NCBI GenBank assembly: GCA_031422315.1
Contig: JANOQN010000042.1
Span: forward strand, 62,001-126,000
DNA: 64,000 bases
DNA from: JANNYA01 sp031422315
GTDB lineage: Bacteria > Pseudomonadota > Gammaproteobacteria > Xanthomonadales > SZUA-5
Direction: 5' to 3'
The translations under genes were made by a program, and so were the position numbers. How positions within the stretch are numbered: the first letter of the stretch is position 1; the number at the start of each line of letters is the position of its first letter. The notes below the pieces were generated by a model. The model was not told the origin of the DNA. It saw only the letters and a program-made list of their open reading frames with translations, and searched no databases. Of the stretch, positions 35,610 through 43,171 are shown one piece after another.

Positions 35610-36739
35610 AGTCGCTCTGCGCCAGCCGTTAACGTGTCGGTGTTCTTGGCAAAGCAAAACCTAACCAGTTTATCGTTGCTGGGTGTTTCATAGAACGCCG
35701 AAACCGGAATCGCCGCGACGCCTTTTTCTTGCACCAACCAGCGCGCAAATGCTTGATCGGGTAAATCAGAAATAGCGCTGTAATCTGCCAGTTGAAAATA
35801 GGCGCCCTGCACCGGCAGCAGTCTGAATCGTGACGGCTTCAACAGCGTTTGAAATTCATCGCGCTTGCCCTGATAGAACGCGGGTAAGCGGCTGTGATAG
35901 TCAGGATCCAGCGCCAAATAGTCCGCAATGGCAAATTGCGCCGCGGTAAAAGTCGAAAACGTCAAATACTGATGGATTTTGCGAAACTCCGTGCTTAAAT
36001 GTGCGGGCGCCACGCAATAGCCAATCTTCCAGCCAGTGATATGGTAAGTCTTACCAAAACTCGACACTGCAAAACTGCGCTCAGCTAATTCCGGGTGGCT
36101 CAACACGCTGTGGTGCGCAAGCGCATCAAAGGTAATATGTTCATAGACTTCATCGCTCAACACATAAATATCACGCCCGCGAATCAACTCGGCTAGCGCG
36201 TCAAGATCTTGCCTACTCAACATCGCGCCGGTTGGATTGTGCGGTGAATTGATCATAATCATCCGAGTTTTTGCGCTTAGCTTGGCCTTGATGCGGCCCC
36301 AATCCGGTGCAAACAGCGGCGCTTCGAGCGGCACATGCACAGCGATACCCCCCGCCAGCGCAATCGCCGGGTCATACGAGTCATAGCAAGGGTCCAGCAC
36401 GAGCACTTCATCGCCTGGCCGGACACACGCGGCAATTGCCACAAACAGCGCCTCAGATGCGCCTGAAACCACGGTTACCTCAGTGTCCGGATTGGTTTTA
36501 CGACCATAAAGTGCTTCGGTTTTCAACGCAATTTGCTCGCGCAGTAGCGCCACGCCAATCATCGGCGCGTATTGATTTTTACCTTCACTGACGTGCTTAG
36601 CGAGCGCCTCACGTAAAGCGAGCGGGCCTTCAAAATCAGGAAAACCCTGCCCAAGATTGACGGCTTTGTGTTGCACAGCCAGCTGGCTCATCACAGTAAA
36701 AATGGTCGTGCCCACTTTGGGCAGCTTTGATTGCAGCAT
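35597..36739 (-). CDS. ybdL: Methionine aminotransferase, YbdL family
   Basis: A fold-type I PLP enzyme, about 380 residues from ATG 36739 (MLQSKLPKVGTTIF). Visible: AVNLGQGFPDFEG, INSPHNPTGA, LSDEVYEH, the PLP-Lys segment SSFGKTYHITGWK and the carboxylate Arg near KLVRFCF. This is the YbdL/glutamine transaminase K group, which favours methionine and aromatic substrates. Transcribed before the omega-amidase, with which it overlaps. An upstream TTG frame (to 36793) is unlikely. Confidence 0.92.
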   Translation of the reverse strand: MLQSKLPKVGTTIFTVMSQLAVQHKAVNLGQGFPDFEGPLALREALAKHVSEGKNQYAPMIGVALLREQIALKTEALYGRKTNPDTEVTVVSGASEALFVAIAACVRPGDEVLVLDPCYDSYDPAIALAGGIAVHVPLEAPLFAPDWGRIKAKLSAKTRMIMINSPHNPTGAMLSRQDLDALAELIRGRDIYVLSDEVYEHITFDALAHHSVLSHPELAERSFAVSSFGKTYHITGWKIGYCVAPAHLSTEFRKIHQYLTFSTFTAAQFAIADYLALDPDYHSRLPAFYQGKRDEFQTLLKPSRFRLLPVQGAYFQLADYSAISDLPDQAFARWLVQEKGVAAIPVSAFYETPSNDKLVRFCFAKNTDTLTAGAERLCAL

Positions 36740-36795
36740 AAAAACAAAAACCAGCGATAGACAAGAACCTAATCGTAGCAGAGCGCTATCCACAG

Positions 36796-36925
36796 TGACA
36801 TAAGTCTACTGCGATTGACCAATGCTTCGTTGCTCGGTGCTCGGAGTCCTCACGTACTACGTGTACGCTGCGGCTCCTGCGCGCCGAGCGCCTCGCCTTG
36901 ATCAATCTCGCTACGACTTATGTCG
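36796..36925. repeat. Large imperfect palindrome (MITE-like)
   Basis: The ends TGACATAAGTC...GATTGACCAA and TTGATCAATC...GACTTATGTCGC are inverted copies; the centre has a further small palindrome (ACGTACTACGTGTACG). The whole 130-base unit could fold into one long hairpin. It lies between tal and ybdL, both on the minus strand, and fills the gap. It may be a non-autonomous element or a structured terminator. Confidence 0.65.
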
Positions 36926-36945
36926 CTGTTTATAGCAAAAAACGC

Positions 36946-37899
36946 TTAGCCAATCGCCTGTTGAATCAAAAGATCAAGCGCGGCTGCGTCTTTGGCAAAA
37001 ACGCGAATACCCTCGGCCAATTTTTCGGTCGCCATCGCGTCATTGTTGAGCGCCAAACGAAACGCGGCTTCGTCAAAATGCACTGCCTTCAGCGTTTGCG
37101 CTTTGGCATGTTCGAGCGTCAACCCCGGCGCGAGACTAGCATCTAGGCTTTGCAGCTCGGCTAAAAGCTCCGGGCTAATCGTCAGCAAATCACAGCCAGC
37201 CAGCGCGAGAATTTGGCCGATGTTTCTAAAGCTCGCACCCATCACTTCGGTTTGAATGTCAAAGCGCTTGTAGTGATTCCAAATCGCACTCACCGAGCGT
37301 ACACCCGGGTCATTCACACCGGCATTGTCAGCTTCTATCCACGCGGTGCCCGCTGATTTTTTATACCAGTCATAAATCCGGCCGACAAACGGGGAAATCA
37401 ACGTGACTTTGGCATCGGCGCAGGCAATCGCCTGGCAAAAGCCAAACAGCAGGGTCAAGTTACAGCGCATGCCTTCGGCCTGCAAAATACGCGCGGCCTG
37501 AATGCCTTCCCAGGTCGCCGCGATTTTAATCAGCACGCGCTCGTGGCTTATGCCGGCAGCTTGATAGCGCTGCATGATTTGCCGCGCGCGCTGCACAGTA
37601 GCCTGCGTATCAAAGGAAAGCCGGGCGTCCACTTCAGAGCTCACCCGCCCCGGAATGACCTTTAAAATCTCCAGCCCGAACGCCACTAATACCGCATCAA
37701 CCTGCGCTTCCAGCGGCGCAGAGCGATTGGCCTGCACAGCTCGGTGCAGCAGCGGCGCATATTCAGGCTTTTGCACCGCTTTTAAGATCAGCGATGGATT
37801 CGTGGTGGCGTCCGTCGGGGCATACTGCGCCAGCTGCTTAAAATCGCCGGTGTCGGCGACAACGGTCGTCAAACGCTTAAGTTGGTCAAGTGTGCTCAT
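36946..37899 (-). CDS. tal: Transaldolase
   Basis: Transfers a dihydroxyacetone unit between sugar phosphates in the non-oxidative pentose phosphate pathway. The 317-residue length is the TalB type. Motifs: TDATTNPSLILKA, SFDTQATV, the Schiff-base Lys in VLIKIAATWEGIQAA, LTLLFGFCQAIACADA, and SPFVGRIYDWYKK. All are intact. Followed by the palindromic repeat. Confidence 0.97.
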   Translation of the reverse strand: MSTLDQLKRLTTVVADTGDFKQLAQYAPTDATTNPSLILKAVQKPEYAPLLHRAVQANRSAPLEAQVDAVLVAFGLEILKVIPGRVSSEVDARLSFDTQATVQRARQIMQRYQAAGISHERVLIKIAATWEGIQAARILQAEGMRCNLTLLFGFCQAIACADAKVTLISPFVGRIYDWYKKSAGTAWIEADNAGVNDPGVRSVSAIWNHYKRFDIQTEVMGASFRNIGQILALAGCDLLTISPELLAELQSLDASLAPGLTLEHAKAQTLKAVHFDEAAFRLALNNDAMATEKLAEGIRVFAKDAAALDLLIQQAIG

Positions 37900-37941
37900 A
37901 GGGCCTGGCTTATTGGTTAGATAGCTTATGGGTTAGATAAC

Positions 37942-38622
37942 TTATTGGGTTTGCTCTTCCAACTCATCGCGAAAGGCGTTAACTTCGCTAGGAGCCTTAC
38001 TGACGCGATTCTCGAACAGCATGCGCGGGGTGACATTATCACCATAAACGCGCTCGTTCGCGGTGTAGTCGATGGAAATTGCCGAGCCATCTAAAGCAAT
38101 TCCGGCGAACAGTCCGCGCGCCCTGGAATAGCTAAAAATCTCCGCTTTCAAACCCTCATCGGTGCTGGCTTGCGCCTGTCTACCCACTGGCCCGGCGGCT
38201 ACGCCAGCATCGGCGCCAAGGGTAAATTTGCCATTTACCAAACTCGCAACGCCCTGCTCAGATCGAAAAACCAGAACAATATCAGCGGCTTGTACGCCAG
38301 CCTGCCAGCCGAAACTGCCGCCGGTCATGCGTATATAGACCGGGCTTGACCACGTGCCATCCGCCGAGCGCACCGATACCAAGCCGCGCCCGTGGCGCCC
38401 ACCAAATACTAATCCAGCCTTGACTACTTCGGGAAACACCGCAATCGCATGCGCTTCTTTTAGCAGCTGCTCGGGTATGCGCGAATCGGGGGTGTCTTGT
38501 ATTGCTTGTAAAACGCTGGTCGCGCGCTCTGCGCGGCCGAGTTCTTTTGCGCCAGCAAAGCTGAGCTGGGTCAACATCAAGCTCGCGGCCGCGAGCGCAA
38601 ACAGCGCGGGTTTCAATTTCAT
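37942..38622 (-). CDS. SYLF domain (YSC84-like) exported protein
   Basis: About 226 residues from ATG 38622, which starts the signal peptide MKLKPALFALAAASLMLTQL. The SYLF domain is recognisable: LLKEAHAIAVFPEVVKAGLVFGGRHGRGLV, GGSFGWQAGVQAADIVLVF, LGADAGVAAGPVGR and IFSYSRARGLFAGIALDGS. SYLF proteins bind phosphoinositides in eukaryotes; the bacterial role is unknown, presumably lipid binding in the periplasm. The longer frame upstream (to 38769) is not needed. It diverges from the second M17 aminopeptidase. Confidence 0.88.
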   Translation of the reverse strand: MKLKPALFALAAASLMLTQLSFAGAKELGRAERATSVLQAIQDTPDSRIPEQLLKEAHAIAVFPEVVKAGLVFGGRHGRGLVSVRSADGTWSSPVYIRMTGGSFGWQAGVQAADIVLVFRSEQGVASLVNGKFTLGADAGVAAGPVGRQAQASTDEGLKAEIFSYSRARGLFAGIALDGSAISIDYTANERVYGDNVTPRMLFENRVSKAPSEVNAFRDELEEQTQ

Positions 38623-38834
38623 TGAAGAATGCAGATGCATATAAGTGCTCCAGATCAGATTGATGAAGTAAACGCAGCTCGCCAGCTTTGTAAGCTGCAT
38701 AACTACTTCGCGCAGAATGACCCAGGCTCTGTTAATCCTTGCCAACTGTGAAGCGCACAATTGCGGCAATTAGCGCCGTACAGCGCCGGACTGATCCGAT
38801 AAACTGGCGTCACTTAACAAATTTACGGGTCAAA

Positions 38835-40262
38835 ATGAGCGCGTCAATAAACATACCAACTTCCTCACTCGCTAACGTTCTCATTGAGCCGAGCGAAGCT
38901 AGTCACCCGATTACCCCAATCGTCTTGTTGACAGCCGACTTAGTAGCTGCCCAGCTTGCCACACTAAGCCCGGGCCAGCGCGCTCAGCTAAACGTGCAAC
39001 AGTTCAAAGCCGTGCCCGGCGCGCAAGGCCTGCTGTTTGGTGCTAACGGCGAGCTTGAATCCATCTTGTGCGTAGCCGGCGCGAGTCCACTGTATGCCTT
39101 GGCCAAACTCAGCGGCTCACTTGCGCCGGGAGATTATCAGCTTAGCCAAACACCAGAAAACCTCGAACTACTCGCGCTCGGCTTCGCGCTCGGCACCTAT
39201 CAATTCACCCGCTACAAAGCCAAAGCGAAAAAAACGCCGCCGCGTTTAGTGATAGCCGATGCCAAAGCGCGCACCGCCGCTGCGCAAGCCGCACACGCAG
39301 TCGCCACCGCGCGCGATTTGGTCAACACACCGACTGAAGATCTAGGTCCAGCGCATTTGAGCCAGCTCGCTGCGGATATTGCCAAACGCCACAGCGGCAG
39401 CTTTCGCGAAATCGTTGGCGAGCAGCTACTCACCGAGCGCTTTCCAGCGATTCACGCGGTTGGGCGCGCCAGCCATCGTGATCCGCGCTTGATCGAGCTA
39501 AGTTTCGGCGAAGCCGAACACCCGCTCGTCGTACTGGTCGGCAAAGGCGTCTGCTTTGACACCGGCGGGCTGGACATGAAAGCGTCCGACGGTATGGCGT
39601 TGATGAAAAAGGATATGGGCGGCGCCGCAGTTGCGCTCGCTTTGACCGAGCTCATCTTGCAAGCCGGCCTAAAAATTCGGCTCAAGCTGCTGATTCCAGC
39701 AGTTGAAAACGCGATCGGCCCGAACGCCTACCGGCCCGGTGAAATCATCGCTACTAGAGCCGGCTTGAGCGTTGAAATCGGCAATACCGACGCCGAAGGC
39801 CGCGTTATTTTGTGCGATGCACTGACTTACGCCGCCGAATTCAAACCCGCTCTCATCATCGATTTTGCCACGCTCACCGGCGCCGCCCGCATCGCGCTGG
39901 GCCCCGATTTACCCGCCACCTTCAGCAATCAAGACGATGTGCTGCAAAACCTACTAATGGCCGGCAAATTAGCTGCCGATCCACTCTGGCCGATGCCACT
40001 TTGGCACGAATACCAGCGCCTCATCGACAGCCCGATTGCTGATCTGAATAACGCCGGCAGTTCCCGCATGGGCGGCGCGATTACCGCTGCGCTGTATCTG
40101 GAACACTTCATACCCAAATCACAGCCCTGGGTGCATATCGACACCTATTGCTGGAACGACAGCGAACGCCCAGGCCGGCCGCGCGGCGGCGAATGCCAAA
40201 GCTTGCGCGCAGTGTTTCAATATTTGCAGTTGCGGTTTGGATCCACTGGAGCGATCTCATGA
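38835..40262 (+). CDS. Leucyl aminopeptidase family protein (M17)
   Basis: About 475 residues from ATG 38835 (MSASINIPTSSLA). It has the M17 metal motifs VGKGVCFDTGGLDMK, KKDMGGAA and NTDAEGRVILCD, plus GAITAALYLEHFI and the substrate-site NNAGSS. The sequence differs markedly from the pepB gene at 17285 (different N-domain, TGGLD instead of SGGYS), so this is an ancient second paralogue resembling alpha-proteobacterial leucyl aminopeptidases. It occupies the place next to dnaN where dnaA is expected. Confidence 0.9.
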   Translation: MSASINIPTSSLANVLIEPSEASHPITPIVLLTADLVAAQLATLSPGQRAQLNVQQFKAVPGAQGLLFGANGELESILCVAGASPLYALAKLSGSLAPGDYQLSQTPENLELLALGFALGTYQFTRYKAKAKKTPPRLVIADAKARTAAAQAAHAVATARDLVNTPTEDLGPAHLSQLAADIAKRHSGSFREIVGEQLLTERFPAIHAVGRASHRDPRLIELSFGEAEHPLVVLVGKGVCFDTGGLDMKASDGMALMKKDMGGAAVALALTELILQAGLKIRLKLLIPAVENAIGPNAYRPGEIIATRAGLSVEIGNTDAEGRVILCDALTYAAEFKPALIIDFATLTGAARIALGPDLPATFSNQDDVLQNLLMAGKLAADPLWPMPLWHEYQRLIDSPIADLNNAGSSRMGGAITAALYLEHFIPKSQPWVHIDTYCWNDSERPGRPRGGECQSLRAVFQYLQLRFGSTGAIS

Positions 40263-40315
40263 ACATAGACAGCGACAAAATAGATCAAGCTGTACTCGGC
40301 CTGCTCTATCTTAGC

Positions 40316-40450
40316 TTGCACTCGGGTAACCGCGCGCCGAACAGCACGCGCGTAGCCATCGACAGTGGCCGCCGCTTTACCTTGCTGCATAAGCGCTCTA
40401 AGATGCTGGCTGTACAGCGCGTCAAAACGGGTTTGTTCTGATGCTTCCAT
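40316..40450 (-). pseudogene. Truncated tyrosine recombinase (integrase) N-terminus
   Basis: Starts with a good site (AGAAGGGAC before the ATG at 40450) and encodes EQTRFDALYSQHLRAL and GKAAATVDGYARAVRRA, the SAM-like N-terminal domain of IS91-associated/XerC-like integrases. After about 40 residues the resemblance ends and the frame runs into the 3' end of the aminopeptidase gene. No catalytic domain is present. It is a mobile-element scar between the aminopeptidase and the origin region. Confidence 0.7.
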
Positions 40451-40560
40451 GTCCCTTCTCTAGTAAAGCACCCGGGCTTGGGAGCACTGGAAAAGGAGCG
40501 GGTTTTGCCGCGCTGTTTCTAAGATTTGTTTTTTCCTGGCGCGTGGCAGCCTGGTTCAAC

Positions 40561-40799
40561 AGTGCAAAACAGAGTGCAAAAGCATGGGGATAACTCAGTG
40601 CAAAAGCATGGGGATAACCTATGGAGTTGCTGTGGATGAAAGTTGTGCACGATTTGCGCACCGAGCATAAGCCTTGTTATCCACCGAGTTATGCATGCCA
40701 GAACAAGAGTAAGATCAGCGCTTTAGCGAGTTATCCACCGATTTTCGCTTGCACTATCATCATCACTAAGTATTTTAAATAAACTTAAGTAATAGAGGA
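40561..40799. other. Probable replication origin (oriC) next to dnaN
   Basis: Within about 155 bases there are at least five DnaA-box-like 9-mers: TGGGGATAA at 40585 and 40609 (reverse TTATCCCCA), TGTGGATGA at 40631 (reverse TCATCCACA), and TTATCCACC at 40677 and 40731. The first two lie in tandem copies of a 24-base unit (GTGCAAAAGCATGGGGATAAC). A following AT-rich stretch (about 40750-40799) could be the unwinding element. Proximity to dnaN-recF-gyrB and parS sites supports this. None of the boxes is a perfect TTATCCACA. Confidence 0.65.
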
Positions 40800-40806
40800 A
40801 CAGCCG

Positions 40807-41907
40807 ATGCGCTTGAATGCCGTCCGAGAAGCTTTTTTAAAACCGCTACAACAAGTTGGCGGTGTAGTTGAGAAACGGTCCACCATGCCGGTACTTGCGA
40901 ATATCTTGATTCAACTGAATCAGAATCGAGCCACCTTTATCGCGAGTGATACCGAAATCGAGCTGCGCAGCAGTATGAGCGTAGAGAAAGGTGAAGATGG
41001 CGAAATCACCATTCAAGGCAAAAAGCTGATTGATTTGATGCGGTCCTTAGCGGATGGCTGTCAAGTTGATTTGAAGGTGTCCAATCAAAAAGCGACGCTC
41101 AGCGCTGCGCGCAGTAAGTTCACCCTTTCAACTTTACCGGCGAACATTTTTCCGCACGCAGAAGTAGGTGAGGTCACCTTTAAATTATCTGTTCCAGGCG
41201 CGAAGTTAAAAGAGCTTTTTGATCGAACCTCATTTGCCATGGCGCAGCAAGATGTGCGGTATTACCTCAATGGTTTGTTGCTAGAGCTTCGCGGCACCGA
41301 GCTGCGTGCTGTGGCTACTGACGGCCATCGTTTGTCTATTTGTGACACCAGCATCAACATGCCTGATAGCGTTGACCGACAAGTAATCGTCCCGCGCAAG
41401 TCGGTGCTGGAGCTAGCGCGGTTAATCGGTGGCGGTGAGGAAATCGTAGAGCTAGAGTTTGCCCGTAATGTGTTGCGCGCGACCGTAGGTGATTCGGTGT
41501 TGACCACCAAGTTGATTGACGGTCGCTTTCCGGAATACCAGGCAGTCATTCCGGTCGGCACGGATAAAACAGCGTTAATGAGCAAAGACGAGTTTAAGGC
41601 TTCAATGCAGCGCGTCGCGATATTGAGCAATGAGAAGTTTCGTGGGGTTCGCGTCGAAATGAATTCCGGAATGTTGCGTCTGATTGCGAATAACCCAGAG
41701 CAAGACGAAGCCATTGAAGAAGTAGCGGCTGAGTGCGTTACCAATAATTTGGGTATAGGTTTTAACGTGAATTACTTACTGGAAGCTGTCAACGCGGTTG
41801 AAGGGACCGAAGTGTTGCTATGTTTACGGGATTCGGCCAGCAGCTGTTTGTTGCGAAGCAAAGACTCAGATCGGGTACGCCACGTTGTTATGCCGCTGCG
41901 GTTGTAA
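40807..41907 (+). CDS. dnaN: DNA polymerase III sliding clamp (beta subunit)
   Basis: The ring-shaped processivity clamp that tethers polymerase III to DNA. The 366-residue length is standard. Features: MRLNAVREAFLKPLQQVGGVVEKR at the start (given here only as a family hallmark), LANILIQ, the central RYYLNGLLLEL and VATDGHRLSIC, IDGRFPEYQAVIP, and the C-terminal VRHVVMPLRL that forms part of the partner-binding pocket. GAGGA precedes the ATG. First gene of a dnaN-recF-gyrB series; dnaA is missing upstream. Confidence 0.99.
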   Translation: MRLNAVREAFLKPLQQVGGVVEKRSTMPVLANILIQLNQNRATFIASDTEIELRSSMSVEKGEDGEITIQGKKLIDLMRSLADGCQVDLKVSNQKATLSAARSKFTLSTLPANIFPHAEVGEVTFKLSVPGAKLKELFDRTSFAMAQQDVRYYLNGLLLELRGTELRAVATDGHRLSICDTSINMPDSVDRQVIVPRKSVLELARLIGGGEEIVELEFARNVLRATVGDSVLTTKLIDGRFPEYQAVIPVGTDKTALMSKDEFKASMQRVAILSNEKFRGVRVEMNSGMLRLIANNPEQDEAIEEVAAECVTNNLGIGFNVNYLLEAVNAVEGTEVLLCLRDSASSCLLRSKDSDRVRHVVMPLRL

Positions 41908-41924
41908 TAGCCTGCAGTTAATGC

Positions 41925-43004
41925 ATGTGGATTAGCGAGCTGCAGATAGCTAATCTGCGATGCATTGAGTTGGCGCAGCTGGTACTAGCGCCGGGCATGC
42001 TCAGTTTTACCGGAGCGAATGGAGCAGGTAAGACCAGCGTTTTAGAGGCGCTGGCGATTTTAGGAAGCGGTAGATCATTTCGTGGCGGCGTGCGGGCACC
42101 ACTAATTCGTCAAGGCAGCGAGGCTTTTTCGGTTTTCGCACAGGTTCGATCACAGGAAAAAAACCATCGTCTAGGTTTTAGTCGAAATGCAAGCGCCTGG
42201 CAGGCGCGTGTCGACGGGGCTCCAGTCACATCTTTGGTGAGTTTGGTTCGTGAACTACCGGTTTTAGTGTTGGAACCTGGCTCGCACGCGCTTATCGAAG
42301 GGCCGTCTGAAAGCCGTCGTCGGTTATTTGATTGGTTATTGTTCCACGTGGAACCTGGGTTTTCTGTGGTGGCGACGCGTTACCAACGCGCTTTGCAACA
42401 GCGTAATGCGGCGTTAAAGCTAGAGGGTGCTGATTCGCGCTCTCTCGCCGTTTGGGATCAGCAGCTTGCTGATACCGGAATCCAGCTATCAGCCTACAGA
42501 GAAAACCAATGGCTTCGCTTAGAACCCAAGCTTATAGCAGCGTTAAGTTTGCTATTACCAGAGTTAGGGCAAGTTTCCGTAAGGTTCAATCGAGGCTGGG
42601 CTAACGAACATACGTTAGTTGAGGCGATCAACGAACGTCAGCGCGTTGATATCGCCCGCGGTTTTAGCAGTAAAGGACCGCACCGTGCCGATTGGAGCAT
42701 AAGTTTTGCGCTCGCCGCTGATCGTCAGTGGTTATCGCGAGGGCAGGAAAAAAATGCTTACTTGGCTTACGCGATGGCCATGTTGATGCTTTACCGCGAG
42801 GTAACCGGTAAAAGCGCGATTTTGTGTATCGACGATTTGTGGTCTGAATTGGATGAACTTCACCAGCAGCGCTGCGTTGCTTTAGCGTTTGCTTGCGTCG
42901 AACAGTTTTGGGTGACGGGAACTCAGCGGTTTGATTGCCCTGCGTGGCCAGGTGCTCAGCTCTCGTTCCACGTGGAACATGGAGCTATAAATGAAAATAA
43001 GTAG
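41925..43004 (+). CDS. recF: DNA replication and repair protein RecF
   Basis: SMC-like ATPase that loads RecA on gapped DNA with RecO and RecR. The 359-residue protein shows Walker A GANGAGKTSVLEAL (residues about 31-44), the ABC signature LSRGQEKNAYLAYAMA and Walker B ILCIDDLWSELD. All key parts are intact. It follows dnaN by 17 bases. Two parS-like sequences fall inside its coding region (42340 and 42964). Confidence 0.98.
   Translation: MWISELQIANLRCIELAQLVLAPGMLSFTGANGAGKTSVLEALAILGSGRSFRGGVRAPLIRQGSEAFSVFAQVRSQEKNHRLGFSRNASAWQARVDGAPVTSLVSLVRELPVLVLEPGSHALIEGPSESRRRLFDWLLFHVEPGFSVVATRYQRALQQRNAALKLEGADSRSLAVWDQQLADTGIQLSAYRENQWLRLEPKLIAALSLLLPELGQVSVRFNRGWANEHTLVEAINERQRVDIARGFSSKGPHRADWSISFALAADRQWLSRGQEKNAYLAYAMAMLMLYREVTGKSAILCIDDLWSELDELHQQRCVALAFACVEQFWVTGTQRFDCPAWPGAQLSFHVEHGAINENK
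42340..42355. promoter_or_regulatory. parS site 1 (ParB binding)
   Basis: TGTTCCACGTGGAACC, a near-perfect 16-base palindrome identical in type to Pseudomonas parS; only the last base differs from full symmetry. It lies within recF. Expected to nucleate ParB near the origin. Confidence 0.85.
42964..42979. promoter_or_regulatory. parS site 2 (ParB binding)
   Basis: CGTTCCACGTGGAACA has the same GTTCCACGTGGAAC core as site 1 and differs only in the first base of the palindrome. It lies at the 3' end of recF, 609 bases after site 1. Confidence 0.85.
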
Positions 43005-43021
43005 CTCATTCCAAAGCACTT

Positions 43022-43037
43022 TGTTCCACATGAAACG
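43022..43037. promoter_or_regulatory. parS site 3, degenerate
   Basis: TGTTCCACATGAAACG matches the consensus TGTTnCACGTGAAACA at all but two fixed positions. It lies between recF and gyrB, 43 bases beyond site 2. The weaker match makes it less certain. Confidence 0.6.
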
Positions 43038-43080
43038 CAGTATTCAATTCTGACCAGCTATACGCACGCGAACCAGTGTT

Positions 43081-43109
43081 CTTCGAAGGCAAAGCGCATT
43101 CCTGTATAC
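43081..43109 (+). promoter_or_regulatory. Possible gyrB promoter
   Basis: TATACT at 43104-43109 lies 17 bases after TTCGAA at 43081-43086, about 62 bases before the gyrB start. The -10 is good, the -35 poor. gyrB often has its own promoter after recF. Confidence 0.35.
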
Positions 43110-43171
43110 TCCAGCGCTTCAACTCAGCCGCAGCGCAGCGCGCCGCAGCATCGCCATCAAAGCCAGAGCGC

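Noticed and set aside
43076..43171. 32-residue N-terminal extension of GyrB
   Set aside because: The standard GyrB start aligns with ATG 43172, and the extension covers a likely promoter.
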